The translations under genes and the position numbers were made by a program. A stretch of 64,000 bases of DNA from Deinococcus sp. HSC-46F16 (GTDB lineage Bacteria > Deinococcota > Deinococci > Deinococcales > Deinococcaceae), in contig NZ_JALJZW010000001.1 of the NCBI RefSeq assembly GCF_024171495.1, positions 186,001 to 250,000 on the forward strand, given 5' to 3'. The stretch's first letter is position 1; each line of letters opens with the position of its first letter. Below the pieces are notes generated by a model. It did not search any database. It had not been told where the DNA came from and saw only the letters and a program-made list of their open reading frames with translations. This document shows, in pieces, positions 11,661 through 25,891 of this stretch.

Positions 11661-12025
11661 TGACCTCTCCCGAAGAGTCCAGCGTTCCGGCCGGGGGCCG
11701 CGCTGCCGTGCGACTCCTGCAAGGCTACCTGTGGCACCCCGAGAGCCTGGACGTGGACCTCGAACAGTACCTGCCCCACGACCTCGACGACGCGCACGTG
11801 CTGTGGGACGCGGTGCAGCCGCCCTTCGCCTTTTTCGAGAACGGCGAGCCGACCGCCTCCCAGACCTTCTACCAGTTCACCGTGCTGCGCCTGTACGAGG
11901 AAAAACCCGGCGCAGACGCTCTGCACGCCCATGCCGAGGCCGCCAGCCACGCCCTGAACCCGCTGCTGGACGCCACCCCGCCCGGCGTAGGCTGGCAACT
12001 GTGGGAGGACCTGCGCGAGCTATGA
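11660..12025 (+). CDS. DUF3208-like protein of the Deinococcus-Thermus group
   Basis: 121 residues. Blocks VRLLQGYLWHPESLDVDLEQYLP, VLWDAVQPPFAFFENGEPTASQTFYQFTVLRLYEE and LLDATPPGVGWQLWEDLREL fit a small alpha/beta protein family I recall as DUF3208, found in Deinococcus and Thermus, function unknown. The start overlaps the ATPase stop by one base and its own stop overlaps the next ATG (ATGA), so translation is probably coupled; a leaderless promoter also precedes it. Confidence 0.65.
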   Translation: MTSPEESSVPAGGRAAVRLLQGYLWHPESLDVDLEQYLPHDLDDAHVLWDAVQPPFAFFENGEPTASQTFYQFTVLRLYEEKPGADALHAHAEAASHALNPLLDATPPGVGWQLWEDLREL

Positions 12026-12237
12026 CCGACCCCGAGCAGCACGGCCCCGACTGGCTCGACCTGCGCGTGGAGGGCGACCCCCACCCCCGCCGCTTCGACG
12101 CGCCGGAAACCCTGCGCGGTTACCTCGTGAAGGTCGAGCGCCTGTCCGCCGAGGCCGCCGACCTGTTGCTGAAACAGGGCGAGGTCGGCCCCCCCCACGC
12201 CCGCCGGGGCTACCGGGTGGAGCGGCTGCGGCCATGA
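12022..12237 (+). CDS. Small hypothetical protein in the ATPase operon
   Basis: 71 residues, charged, without signal or membrane segment (LDLRVEGDPHPRRFD, LRGYLVKVERLSAEAADLLLKQGEVG). It overlaps both neighbours by 4 nt (ATGA at each end), which strongly supports it as a real translated gene. Family not recognised. Confidence 0.65.
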   Translation: MTDPEQHGPDWLDLRVEGDPHPRRFDAPETLRGYLVKVERLSAEAADLLLKQGEVGPPHARRGYRVERLRP

Positions 12238-12818
12238 CCGAGGTGCCTGCTGGGGAGGGGACCGCTCCCGAAGGTCCCGTCGTCGCCATTCCCGTCTACG
12301 CCGGGGTCAGTGAGCTGGAACTCGGCATCATGGTGGCCGTCTGCCGCCTGTGCGGGGGCGAGGGCGCGACCCGCACGGTCAGCCGCTCGCGGGTGAGCAT
12401 CGTGACCGCCGGGGGGCTGGTGAGCACGCCCCACGTCCTGTACGCCGCGCTGCCCGAACCCGCCGCCCTGCTGATTCCCGGTGGTCCCGGCGCGGCGAGG
12501 GCGGCCCGCGATCCCCTGCTGCGCGAGTTTCTCGCCAGGCACGCGGCGCTGCCCACGGGCGCGAGTGGCGGTGGCCTGCTGCTTCCCGGCGCGGCGGGCA
12601 CCCTGGCGGGCCGGGTAGTGGGTGGCCCCGCCGACCTCGCGGACACGCTCTGGGGCTATACCCCGGCCGACGTGCGCCCCGGCGAGGTGGTCACCGACGG
12701 CCTCCTCACGACAACCCCCTCCGGCCTGCCCGCCCTGCACGCGGCCCTTGCCGTGGCCGCCCACGTCTGGGGTGAACAAGCCGCGCGGGAGGCCGCCGAC
12801 CGCCTTGGGCACGCCTGA
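12234..12818 (+). CDS. DJ-1/PfpI-like class I glutamine amidotransferase fold, nucleophile Cys missing
   Basis: 194 residues with a flavodoxin-like fold: VVAIPVYAGVSELELGIM with an acidic residue where DJ-1 has its conserved Glu, then VSIVTAGGL, ALLIPGGPGAA and the elbow region. Where active members read C-x-G, this protein reads GASGGGLLL (Ala110 in place of Cys), and the start of the next helix shows no alternative Cys. It may therefore be a binding protein rather than an enzyme. It is translationally coupled to the preceding 71-residue gene. Confidence 0.7.
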   Translation: MTEVPAGEGTAPEGPVVAIPVYAGVSELELGIMVAVCRLCGGEGATRTVSRSRVSIVTAGGLVSTPHVLYAALPEPAALLIPGGPGAARAARDPLLREFLARHAALPTGASGGGLLLPGAAGTLAGRVVGGPADLADTLWGYTPADVRPGEVVTDGLLTTTPSGLPALHAALAVAAHVWGEQAAREAADRLGHA

Positions 12819-12820
12819 CA

Positions 12821-13063
12821 GTGGATGGGAGAGAGGTCCGCGAATACGTCACCCTGCCGCAGCCGCCCGACGAGACCACCCTCGCCGCGCTGCTGGACGT
12901 GCCGGGTGAAGCCCGTCTGAGCCTGGAGCGCGGTCAGGACGCGGCGGGCCGCTCCCGCGTGGTCATCGCGGTTGCCCACCCCGACCCGGAGGTCGTCGCC
13001 CGGACCCGGCAGAACCTGCTGCGGGCGTGTCTGGCGCGGGGGGTGCGGGCCTTTGTCGTCTGA
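12821..13063 (+). CDS. Small hypothetical protein, end of the ATPase operon
   Basis: 80 residues from GTG 12821, two nt after the previous stop. Composition is ordinary for a folded small protein ([41 protein letters not shown]). No motif recognised. Gene order and spacing place it as the last member of the 8.8-13.1 kb operon. Confidence 0.6.
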   Translation: MDGREVREYVTLPQPPDETTLAALLDVPGEARLSLERGQDAAGRSRVVIAVAHPDPEVVARTRQNLLRACLARGVRAFVV

Positions 13064-13116
13064 TGGGCTGCCCCGCGTTCCATTCCGGGCATTCCCGCTG
13101 CGCTAGCCTGCCTCCC

Positions 13117-14105
<989 letters not shown>

Positions 14106-14109
<4 letters not shown>

Positions 14110-14645
14110 CCAGCGCCACGTCCCCGCTGCGGGTGGACTGGGTAGATACGGGCCTATGGCCGGGTCGCCTGGGCCTGACCATCGCTCCCGGCAAGAAGGG
14201 CGAGAGTCTGTATCAGCCTGGTGTGACCCACGAGCGCAACCTGGACGCCGACCTCAGCCGACTCGCGCAGGAGGGTACTACCGTCATCGCGCCCCTGCTC
14301 GAAGACCACGAATTCGAGTTGCTGGGCATCCCCGACTACCACGAACGGGTCGCGGGGCGCGGGCTGACGCTGGTGGGCTGCCCGATCCGCGACGTGGACG
14401 TGCCGCGCGACCTCGACACCTTCAATTCGTTTCTCGACGAGCTGATGGAGCACCTGCTGGACGGCCGCGCCGTCGTTCTGCACTGCCGGGGCGGACTGGG
14501 CCGCGCGGGGCTGGTCGCCGCCTGCTTGCTCGTCCGCGCGGGGATGCCGCCCGAGCAGGCCACCCTCCGCGTGCGCGAGGCCCGCAAGGGGGCCATCGAG
14601 ACGGAGGCGCAGGCCCGTTTCGTTCACGACTTCGCTGAGCTGTAA
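14106..14645 (+). CDS. Dual-specificity phosphatase, CDKN3/cyclin-dependent-kinase-inhibitor-3 type
   Basis: 179 residues. The P-loop [10 protein letters not shown] (near residue 123) is a complete HC-x5-R cysteine phosphatase motif, preceded by the general-acid loop [10 protein letters not shown] (Asp). The N-terminal part [20 protein letters not shown] and the [16 protein letters not shown] stretch fit the CDKN3 branch found in many bacteria. It would dephosphorylate phosphoproteins or small phosphoesters. It overlaps hemB by ATGA, so the two are co-translated, though a functional link is not known. Confidence 0.8.
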
Positions 14646-14699
14646 CCCCGGTGTGGCGGGTATCACCAAGCTCCCGCCGCGCCGGACTACGCTGAGGCC

Positions 14700-15191
14700 A
14701 TGAAACAGTTTGCTGCCGTGGCCCTCGCCGCGCTGCTGGCCTCCTGTGCGCCCGCCTTCACGGCGACGCCGCCGGGCCGCGTCGTCAATGCCGCGACCGG
14801 GCAGGAGGGCACCGTCACCTTCGCGGCGGGCAGCCTGCGCCCCGGCTTGGCCGTGACGGGGGCCAACAATGTGACCCTCAGCATCGGCGGGCAGACCTAC
14901 ACGGGCCGCGCGACCGTACTGGACGGGACCCTCGCCACCGCGCCCGCGCCCCTGGCCCTCAGTGTGGCGGTGGGCGGTACGGCGGGCACGGGCGGCACCA
15001 CCTTCGGCTGGGGCGCCCGCCTCGGCCCGGCCCCACAGCCCCAGGGGACCCTCCGCGCAGGCAGCCTGATCGCCCGCACCGCTGGCCCCTCGCCCCGAAC
15101 CCTGACCTGCACCCTGACCGTGGACGAGCGGGAGCGCGGCTTCGGGGAGTGCCGGGGCGAGGACGGGGTGCGGTACGTGCTGCAGTTTTGA
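14700..15191 (+). CDS. Hypothetical lipoprotein
   Basis: 163 residues with a lipoprotein signal (MKQFAAVALAALLASC, Cys16). The mature chain is Thr/Gly/Ala-rich with probable beta structure (VTFAAGSLRPGLAVTGANN, YTGRATVLDG) and ends in two Cys-containing strands, TCTLTVDERERGFGECRG. Its ATG follows TACGCT (14688-14693) by 6 nt. Envelope protein of unknown role. Confidence 0.6.
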   Translation: MKQFAAVALAALLASCAPAFTATPPGRVVNAATGQEGTVTFAAGSLRPGLAVTGANNVTLSIGGQTYTGRATVLDGTLATAPAPLALSVAVGGTAGTGGTTFGWGARLGPAPQPQGTLRAGSLIARTAGPSPRTLTCTLTVDERERGFGECRGEDGVRYVLQF

Positions 15192-15204
15192 GGAAGTGGT
15201 CAGC

Positions 15205-15248
15205 ACAAGAAAGAGGAGCAGAAGCTTTGGCCTCTGCTCCTTCTTCCT
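15205..15248. terminator. Bidirectional terminator between the lipoprotein gene and sdhB
   Basis: AGGAGCAGA (15214-15222) and TCTGCTCCT (15233-15241) form a 9-bp stem with A-rich and T-rich flanks on both sides, suited to both convergent genes. Confidence 0.65.
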
Positions 15249-15259
15249 GACCGATTCCC

Positions 15260-16012
<753 letters not shown>

Positions 16013-16068
16013 GTCTGTTCCTCTGGGGTGGGGGAGGGCAAGACCGGGAGGCCCCCTCCCCGCCCCAC

Positions 16069-17820
<1,752 letters not shown>

Positions 17821-17853
17821 AGTCCGTCCTTTAAGCCTTGAGCCTGTGAGCCT

Positions 17854-18227
<374 letters not shown>

Positions 18228-18231
<4 letters not shown>

Positions 18232-18587
18232 GCTTCACCCCCCAGCAGGCGGCCGATCACCACGAAGGCAGTGTAGGCCGTCACCAGCAGGGTCAGCCCC
18301 AGCACGCCGTACCACATCTGGCGCTGGTAGGCCACGCCGCGCCCGGTGAAATCCATCACCATGATGCGCAGCCCGTTAAACGCGTGATACACGACTCCAG
18401 CCGTCACGGCGATCAGGCCCAGGCTGAAAATCGGCAATTCGTAGGTGTGGTGGACGGCCATGTACGCTTCCTCGCCGAACATAATCAGGCTGATGCTGAT
18501 CACATGCAGCAGGAAGTAAGCCAGAATCGCCAGCCCCGACAGGCGGTGAAGCAGCCACGCCCACTGCCCTTCTCTTCCTCGGTACAT
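18228..18587 (-). CDS. sdhC: Succinate dehydrogenase cytochrome b556 subunit
   Basis: 119 residues from ATG 18587, three membrane helices. LLHRLSGLAILAYFLLHVISI carries the HR-x-S-G motif and histidine ligands of SdhC, and VYHAFNGLRIMVMDF is the second conserved block. The start is favoured by an AGGAGG-like ribosome site (AGAGGAGGACTGAGGG) just upstream; longer in-frame starts would add an Arg/Pro-rich non-conserved tail. First gene of the sdh operon. Confidence 0.9.
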
Positions 18588-18889
18588 TCCCTCAGTCCTC
18601 CTCTTCCTCGGTGCCTGCCCTGCGGTCGTCATGGCAGGGCGGGGGCCGCGGCGTGCCCGGCAGTCCGTGGGCTGCATGCTCCCCACGGGGAGAAGCCGCG
18701 CCTCGCCGTTGCAGACAGGCCACACGATACCACCGCCAGAGAAGCTGCCTCGCGGCCGCGCCCATGTCGCCTGCGGATGCCCGCTCACTCTAGATCAGCC
18801 CGGCCCCCCCGGCTGACGCCGACCCCACAGTCTGCTCCGCCCAGGGCAGCCCCTCGTCACGCCCTGCCCGGACGCGCTAGGGTGCCTCC
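18588..18889. other. Intergenic region between divergent sdhC and 18890 gene
   Basis: About 300 nt with no credible gene. It must hold the sdh promoter; a TATCGT box on the minus strand at 18724-18729 is the best -10 candidate, implying a leader of some 130 nt. On the plus strand TAGGGT (18878-18883) sits 6 nt before ATG 18890. Several GC-rich short hairpins are possible but none has terminator features. Confidence 0.4.
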
Positions 18890-19657
18890 ATGACGCGGCC
18901 CGACGCGCAAGCCCCCCCCCAGCCCGCCCCCTCCGCCACCGAGGTGGAATACGTCCGCAAGCTCTCGCTGGCGATCCTGAGCACCCTGCAAGCCAAGGGC
19001 CTGCTGAGTGCCGACGAGGTCGACGCGATCCTGATCGCCGCCCGCCGCGCGGCCCAGGGGGTGCTTGCCGTCCCTGCTTCCGTGCCCGCTGCCCCGGCCA
19101 CCCTCCCTTCCGGGGTGGCCCCGGCCATGCAGGTGACGGTCCAGCCCGCGCCCTCCCTGACCTTCCACGCCCACGCCCGTGCTCCCCAGGCCGAGCCGGA
19201 GACGCGGGGGGGCGCTGCCCAGGTCACCGCCGATGACGCGGCCCCGGCCGTCACCCCCGAAGCCGAGGCCGACCGCCTGACCGACGGCCCTGGGAGCCAC
19301 GTCGAGGCGCAGGCGGCCGAACCCCTGACGGTCGAGGCCCCCTCCCAGCCCATCGCACTCGGGCCGGACGTGGTGGAGGACCCGGCGGTGCCCTCCGCTC
19401 CGCTGGGCGCGGAGGCTCAGGACGTGCCGCCAGCCTCCGAGGATGAATCGGTTACCAAGGACGCTCCCACAGCGGAGCTGGACATCGAACCGCCTGCCCA
19501 GACCATCGTCATCGGGCCGGACGAGGTGGAGGAGGAGACGGCCCCAGAGCCGGTCACCGCCGCCGCTGACGACCTCGTGCTCGACGGCGCGGCCCCGGCG
19601 AAGCCTGCCGAGGAGCCCAAACCCGCCGTGCCAGCCTTCGACCTCAAGCTGGATTGA
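18890..19657 (+). CDS. Hypothetical protein with low-complexity acidic Ala/Pro tail
   Basis: 255 residues. Residues about 18-60 (EYVRKLSLAILSTLQAKGLLSADEVDAILIAARRAAQ) look like a folded helical domain, while the rest is Pro/Ala/Glu/Asp-rich and probably disordered. A short motif recurs in the tail (QPIALGPDVVEDPA and QTIVIGPDEVEEETA). No signal or membrane segment. The conserved-looking N terminus may be the functional part; family not recognised. Confidence 0.65.
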   Translation: MTRPDAQAPPQPAPSATEVEYVRKLSLAILSTLQAKGLLSADEVDAILIAARRAAQGVLAVPASVPAAPATLPSGVAPAMQVTVQPAPSLTFHAHARAPQAEPETRGGAAQVTADDAAPAVTPEAEADRLTDGPGSHVEAQAAEPLTVEAPSQPIALGPDVVEDPAVPSAPLGAEAQDVPPASEDESVTKDAPTAELDIEPPAQTIVIGPDEVEEETAPEPVTAAADDLVLDGAAPAKPAEEPKPAVPAFDLKLD

Positions 19658-19670
19658 GGGGCGACCAAGA

Positions 19671-19703
19671 AAAGAGGCGGGGACCTCCCTCGCCTCTCTT
19701 TTT
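19671..19703. terminator. Terminator between convergent genes
   Basis: AGAGGCG (19673-19679) pairs with CGCCTCT (19691-19697), followed by five T; A-rich on the other side, so it can serve both strands. Confidence 0.65.
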
Positions 19704-19720
19704 GGGCTTGAATCCCGGAC

Positions 19721-20230
19721 TCAGAATTCGACGGTCTCGTTGGTGCCCAGGTCGGTCGCGGGCTTGCCGGTCACGGCGGCGCGGGCCATCTGGAGCATGT
19801 TCTTGATCTTGCCGTCGCTGCCCCAGTATTCGCCGCCCTGCGCCTCAATCTTGATGAGCTGCACGCTGGGGTCGTCAATGCCGCCGGGAAAGTACGCCTT
19901 ATAGAAGTCGCTCCACAGTTCCTCGAGCTTGGCGCGGTTCTCCACGAGCTGCGCCACGCCGCTGATGCTGACGTAATTGCCGCCGCCGTGGTCCGAGTAG
20001 CTGACGTTCACGTTGGGCCGGACCATCATGCTCTGCACCTGCTGGGTGTCCTTGCCGCCGATGAACCACACGTCGCCGTCGAACTCGGTCTGCTGGGTGG
20101 TCATGGGGTGGGCCTGGAGGTGGCCGTCTTCGGTCTCGACCGTCAGCATGGCGAACTTGACGCCCTTCATGACGGCGGCCATCGCCTTGATGGTTTCCTC
20201 GCGGGTGGGGTGGTCGCTTTGCTGGCTCAT
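19721..20230 (-). CDS. Pyridoxamine 5'-phosphate oxidase-like general stress protein
   Basis: 169 residues. It has the split-barrel flavin-binding fold: MKGVKFAMLTVETEDGHLQAHPMTTQQTEFDGDVWFIGGKDTQQVQ-like strands, then NVNVSYSDHGGGNYVSISGVAQLVENRAKLEELWSDFYKAYFPGG, the arrangement of general stress protein 26-type members. Such proteins bind FMN or FAD and often respond to stress; no substrate can be assigned. A possible promoter has TTGAGA (20282-20287) and TTTGTA read as TACAAA (20261-20266). Confidence 0.85.
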   Translation of the reverse strand: MSQQSDHPTREETIKAMAAVMKGVKFAMLTVETEDGHLQAHPMTTQQTEFDGDVWFIGGKDTQQVQSMMVRPNVNVSYSDHGGGNYVSISGVAQLVENRAKLEELWSDFYKAYFPGGIDDPSVQLIKIEAQGGEYWGSDGKIKNMLQMARAAVTGKPATDLGTNETVEF

Positions 20231-20295
20231 GCGGGCACCTTGCCACACCGCCCAGCCCGCTTTGTAGGGGAAGCGGCACCGTCTCAAGGTTGTCT

Positions 20296-21573
<1,278 letters not shown>

Positions 21574-21676
21574 GTGGAGCCGAGTATAGGGCGGGTCTTC
21601 ACCTGCCATTTACCCGCCTTTCGGGGTGTGTTGCGAACAGCAGTCGGCCCCTACAGCAGCGCGGCAGACTGCCCGC

Positions 21677-21979
21677 ATGACTGCCCCCGTGAACCTTGAA
21701 GAAGCCCTCGCCGCCTTTCGCACCGCCTTCACCTACGAGCACCCCGAGGGCATCCAGATCACCCCGCAGGTCGCGGGGGACGAGCTGCGCGTCGAGGTGC
21801 GTCACCAGGACGTGAATGCCCTGCGCGGCTTCGACGTGATCGCCCAGCCGCTGGAAACTGAGGAACGGGACGCCCAGCAACTCGGCGAGGACATCGCCCG
21901 CGTCGTCGAGCAGGAGCTGATGTACGGCCAGCTCCCCGTGGTGGGCGAGGACGGGGCTTTCCGCCGCATCGTCGTCTGA
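21677..21979 (+). CDS. Small hypothetical protein
   Basis: 100 residues, acidic: VNLEEALAAFRTAFTYEHPEGIQITPQVAGDELRVEV and DIARVVEQELMYGQLPVVGEDGAFRRIVV. Probably an alpha/beta cytoplasmic protein. The ATG at 21677 begins the conserved-looking part. Family not recognised. It is transcribed away from the MFS gene. Confidence 0.6.
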   Translation: MTAPVNLEEALAAFRTAFTYEHPEGIQITPQVAGDELRVEVRHQDVNALRGFDVIAQPLETEERDAQQLGEDIARVVEQELMYGQLPVVGEDGAFRRIVV

Positions 21980-21995
21980 CCATCTCCACGAAGAG

Positions 21996-22027
21996 GGGCC
22001 GCCCACATCGCTGCGGGCGGCCCGTTT
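21996..22027 (+). terminator. Terminator after the small hypothetical gene
   Basis: GGGCCGCCC (21996-22004) and GGGCGGCCC (22015-22023) form a 9-bp stem followed by GTTTG. Confidence 0.55.
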
Positions 22028-22192
22028 GCTGGTGGCTGGAAGCTGGCGACTGGCGGCTCATACGGTTTCCGTCCAATCCGTTCTCGAATCGGGAGAGGAC
22101 CGCCAGGGGCACGCCTTTCCCGGCCACCGCTGCGTTCCTTCTCGCTGCGCTCGGGTTGAACAGTTTTCGTCACCGCTGGGCCGGAATCCGTA
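22024..22192. repeat. Intergenic repeat family A copy 3 and flanking gap
   Basis: TGGCTGGAAGCTGGCGACT (22033-22051) follows the terminator directly. The rest of the 170 nt carries no gene; it is less GC-rich than the genes and ends in front of the stop of a convergent minus-strand gene. Confidence 0.5.
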
Positions 22193-22555
22193 TCAGATCG
22201 GCTTTCGCAGCGTGGCGAACACCAGCCCGAAAATCCAGCACAGCAGAATCAGGCCGATGAGGGAAGCGTCGAGGTTGAAGTCGGGCCGCAGCGCGTCGCC
22301 CGTCACCTTGAACACGCCGTAGGGGGCCAGCCAGCCCAGCGCGTAGATCGACGCCCGGCGCAGGAAGGGCCGGGTGCTTGCCGCCACCGGGAAGAGGCGG
22401 GCCGGGAGCAGCATGGCGGGCAGCAGCAGCAGTTGCGAGAGCCAGAACCACAGCGGCAGGTTGCCAAAACCGTGTTCAAATCCAGCGAACAGCACGTTGA
22501 GGGCCGCGATCAGCAGGCCCGTCACGATCATGGAGCGCAGGAGCAGGGGATTCAC
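22193..22555 (-). CDS. Hypothetical membrane protein
   Basis: 120 residues from GTG 22555 with four predicted membrane helices (MIVTGLLIAALNVLFAGF, LPLWFWLSQLLLLPAMLLPARLF, SIYALGWLAPYGVFKVTG, LIGLILLCWIFGLVFATLRK). The longer frame upstream is Arg/Pro-rich and overlaps the divergent gene, so the GTG is preferred. Function unknown. Confidence 0.6.
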   Translation of the reverse strand: MNPLLLRSMIVTGLLIAALNVLFAGFEHGFGNLPLWFWLSQLLLLPAMLLPARLFPVAASTRPFLRRASIYALGWLAPYGVFKVTGDALRPDFNLDASLIGLILLCWIFGLVFATLRKPI

Positions 22556-22645
22556 CCGCGCATGTTGGCACAGGGGCCGGGGCACGGGGTCCCGTCCCGC
22601 CCTCCGCCCTTGCCGGGTTCCCGCCCTGCCCGCCATCATGGCCGG

Positions 22646-22876
22646 ATGAGTCACCCCGCGCCCGATCCCCTCCACGGGGTCACCCTCCAGCAGGTCGTCG
22701 AGCGCCTCGCCGGGCACTACGGCTGGGCGGAACTGGCCCGCCGGGTGCCCGTCCGCTGCTTTCAGAACGACCCGTCGGTGACCTCCAGCCTGAAGTTTTT
22801 GCGCCGCACGCCGTGGGCACGGGCGAAGGTGGAAGCGCTGTACGTGGCCCTCGTGCGCGACGAGCGGGAAACCTGA
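22646..22876 (+). CDS. VF530 family (DUF2132) DNA-binding-type protein
   Basis: 76 residues matching the whole VF530 family: DPLHGVTLQQVVERL, YGWAELARRVPVRCFQNDPSVTSSLKFLRRTPWARAKVEALY. The family forms a small helical fold and has been suggested to bind DNA, without a defined function. Start ATG 22646 has CATCAT 6 nt before it, a weak -10. Confidence 0.85.
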   Translation: MSHPAPDPLHGVTLQQVVERLAGHYGWAELARRVPVRCFQNDPSVTSSLKFLRRTPWARAKVEALYVALVRDERET

Positions 22877-22879
22877 GCC

Positions 22880-23302
22880 TCAGCGCCCGCTCAGTGTGAC
22901 CCGCGTCTGTGGCCCCGGCAGGCGCTCGGCCACGTACTGAATCTGTTCGGTGCCCCGGCCCAGCAGCGCCGCAAACTCATCGTCGTCCCGGTAGAGCCCC
23001 TCCGGCCCGCCCTGGGGAACATAGCCGCCCACCTCCAGCGCCGGAATCAGCACGCGGGGGCGCCAACCGGGGAGCACGTACTGCTCGACCCGCGCATAGC
23101 CCGAGCGCACCTCCTCCCGGTAGGAGCGGCTCTCTGGGCAGGCGGGGGTGGCCCCGGCGGGCAGGGGAGAGACGCCCCAGACCCGCCCCGATTCCTCGAT
23201 GCAGTACAGCGGCCCGCGCCAGCGGCTCTCGCGCGATTGCCAGACGCCCACCCCGGCCAGCAGCGCGAGGACGACCAGCAGCACAGGCCATCCCCAGCGC
23301 AC
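22880..23302 (-). CDS. Hypothetical membrane-anchored protein
   Basis: 140 residues from GTG 23302. One N-terminal membrane helix (WPVLLVVLALLAGVGVW) leads to a soluble domain with two Cys (LYCIEESGRVWG, TPACPESRSY). Only 3 nt separate it from the stop of hpt upstream, so it is co-transcribed with hpt. Not recognised. Confidence 0.6.
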   Translation of the reverse strand: MRWGWPVLLVVLALLAGVGVWQSRESRWRGPLYCIEESGRVWGVSPLPAGATPACPESRSYREEVRSGYARVEQYVLPGWRPRVLIPALEVGGYVPQGGPEGLYRDDDEFAALLGRGTEQIQYVAERLPGPQTRVTLSGR

Positions 23303-23305
23303 GGC

Positions 23306-23833
<528 letters not shown>

Positions 23834-23914
23834 ATGGGGTTCAGGCTAACACGGGTTTTCCGGGACGGGGCGCCCGGCGGGAAGGCGCCCCCACCGCCCT
23901 ATACTCCCGCCCAT

Positions 23915-24709
23915 ATGACCGCCCAGCCGCTGCCCGAGTCCACTTCCATTCCCGGCGTCCTGGGGCGCATCGTGCGCGAGCGGATGGCCGACTACGCGGA
24001 GGCCGACCCCCAGCTCGGGCCAGAGCGGACACGGTCACGGGCCTTCCACGCCACCCTGTCGCGCCCCGGCCTCGCCCTGATCGCGGAGGTCAAGCGGGCC
24101 AGCCCCAGCCAGGGGGCCATCGCGCCCCTGGACCCAGCGACCGCCGCCCGCGCCTACGTCTCGGGCGGGGCCTCGGCCATCAGCGTGCTGACCGAGCCGA
24201 GGCACTTCGGCGGCAGCCCGGACGCCCTGCGGGGGGTCGTGGGGGTGGTCACTGCTCCGGCCCTCCGCAAGGACTTCGTGGTTCACCCCGCCATGCTGCG
24301 CGAGGCCGCCGAGTGGGGCGCCTCGGCTGCGCTGCTGATGGTCAGCGTGCTGGGGGAGGCGACGGGCGAGTATCTGCGGGCTGCCCACCACGTCGGCCTT
24401 GACGCCCTCGTAGAAGTTCACGGCGAGGCCGAACTGGAAGTTGCGCTCGCCTCGGGGGCCGAGATCATCGGCGTGAACAACCGCGATCTGCGGTCGCTGG
24501 AGATCGACCTTGCGGTGAGCCCCCGCCTGATTCGCCGGGCACGGGAGGCGGGCTTCACGGGCCTCCTCGTCGCGGAGAGCGGCTACCGGAGCGCGGCCGA
24601 CCTCGCGGGTGTGCGCGGGCTGGCCGACGCGGCGCTGGTGGGCAGCAGCCTCGCCGGAAGCGGTGACCTGGAGGGAGCGACGCGGGCGCTGCTGGCGGGA
24701 GGTGCCTGA
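23915..24709 (+). CDS. trpC: Indole-3-glycerol phosphate synthase
   Basis: 264 residues. It closes the indole ring in tryptophan synthesis (CdRP to indole-3-glycerol phosphate). TIM-barrel motifs: LIAEVKRASPSQGAI (catalytic Lys), ISVLTEPRHFGGS, LRKDFVVHP, EIIGVNNRDLRSLEID, LVAESGYRS and ADAALVGSSLAGS. ATG 23915 is 9 nt after TATACT (23900-23905). The gene after it is only 2 nt away. Other trp genes are not in this window. Confidence 0.95.
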   Translation: MTAQPLPESTSIPGVLGRIVRERMADYAEADPQLGPERTRSRAFHATLSRPGLALIAEVKRASPSQGAIAPLDPATAARAYVSGGASAISVLTEPRHFGGSPDALRGVVGVVTAPALRKDFVVHPAMLREAAEWGASAALLMVSVLGEATGEYLRAAHHVGLDALVEVHGEAELEVALASGAEIIGVNNRDLRSLEIDLAVSPRLIRRAREAGFTGLLVAESGYRSAADLAGVRGLADAALVGSSLAGSGDLEGATRALLAGGA

Positions 24710-24711
24710 AC

Positions 24712-25155
24712 ATGCTGCCCGCCCTCTACCTGCTGCTCGCCATCGCCCTCGCCGGGGCGCTGGTCGTGCTGCTGCTCCGGCCGGGGGCGACGCGGGCGGG
24801 CGTGGTCTGGGGGCTGGCGGCGGGGTTGCCGCTGCTCGCGGCGATAGCAGGTGCCTTCGCCGGACAGACGCGGGCCGCGCGGGTGCTGGAGGGCTACTCG
24901 CCTGCCCCCGTCTCCGTCGCCCTCGTCAACGGGGTGCGCCGCACCACCCTGACCCTCGCCCCGGCGGACGCGGCCTGCGTGGAGCGGGCACTGCGTCTGG
25001 GAGTGAGAAGCGAGCTGCGGACCACCGGCCAGTCCATCCCCCTCACCGCCCAGACGCGGGTCGAGGGCACCCTTCCCCCGCGCGAGGTCGTGGAGGCCCT
25101 GACCCTGCGCGGGCTGGCGTGCCCCAACGTGCGGGCGGTGCCGGAAGAGGAGTGA
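24712..25155 (+). CDS. Hypothetical membrane protein downstream of trpC
   Basis: 147 residues. Two N-terminal hydrophobic helices (LYLLLAIALAGALVVLLL and WGLAAGLPLLAAIAGAFAG) are followed by a soluble domain (SVALVNGVRRTTLTLAPADAACVERALRLGV). It starts 2 nt after trpC and is therefore co-transcribed, with no evident tie to tryptophan. Family unknown. Confidence 0.6.
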   Translation: MLPALYLLLAIALAGALVVLLLRPGATRAGVVWGLAAGLPLLAAIAGAFAGQTRAARVLEGYSPAPVSVALVNGVRRTTLTLAPADAACVERALRLGVRSELRTTGQSIPLTAQTRVEGTLPPREVVEALTLRGLACPNVRAVPEEE

Positions 25156-25175
25156 TGTGCTGGCCGCTGGCGGCC

Positions 25176-25835
<660 letters not shown>

Positions 25836-25891
25836 GCGTGCGGCCTCATGCTGGGAGACAGGGTAGCGGGTGAGAGATGGCGGGTGAGCGG

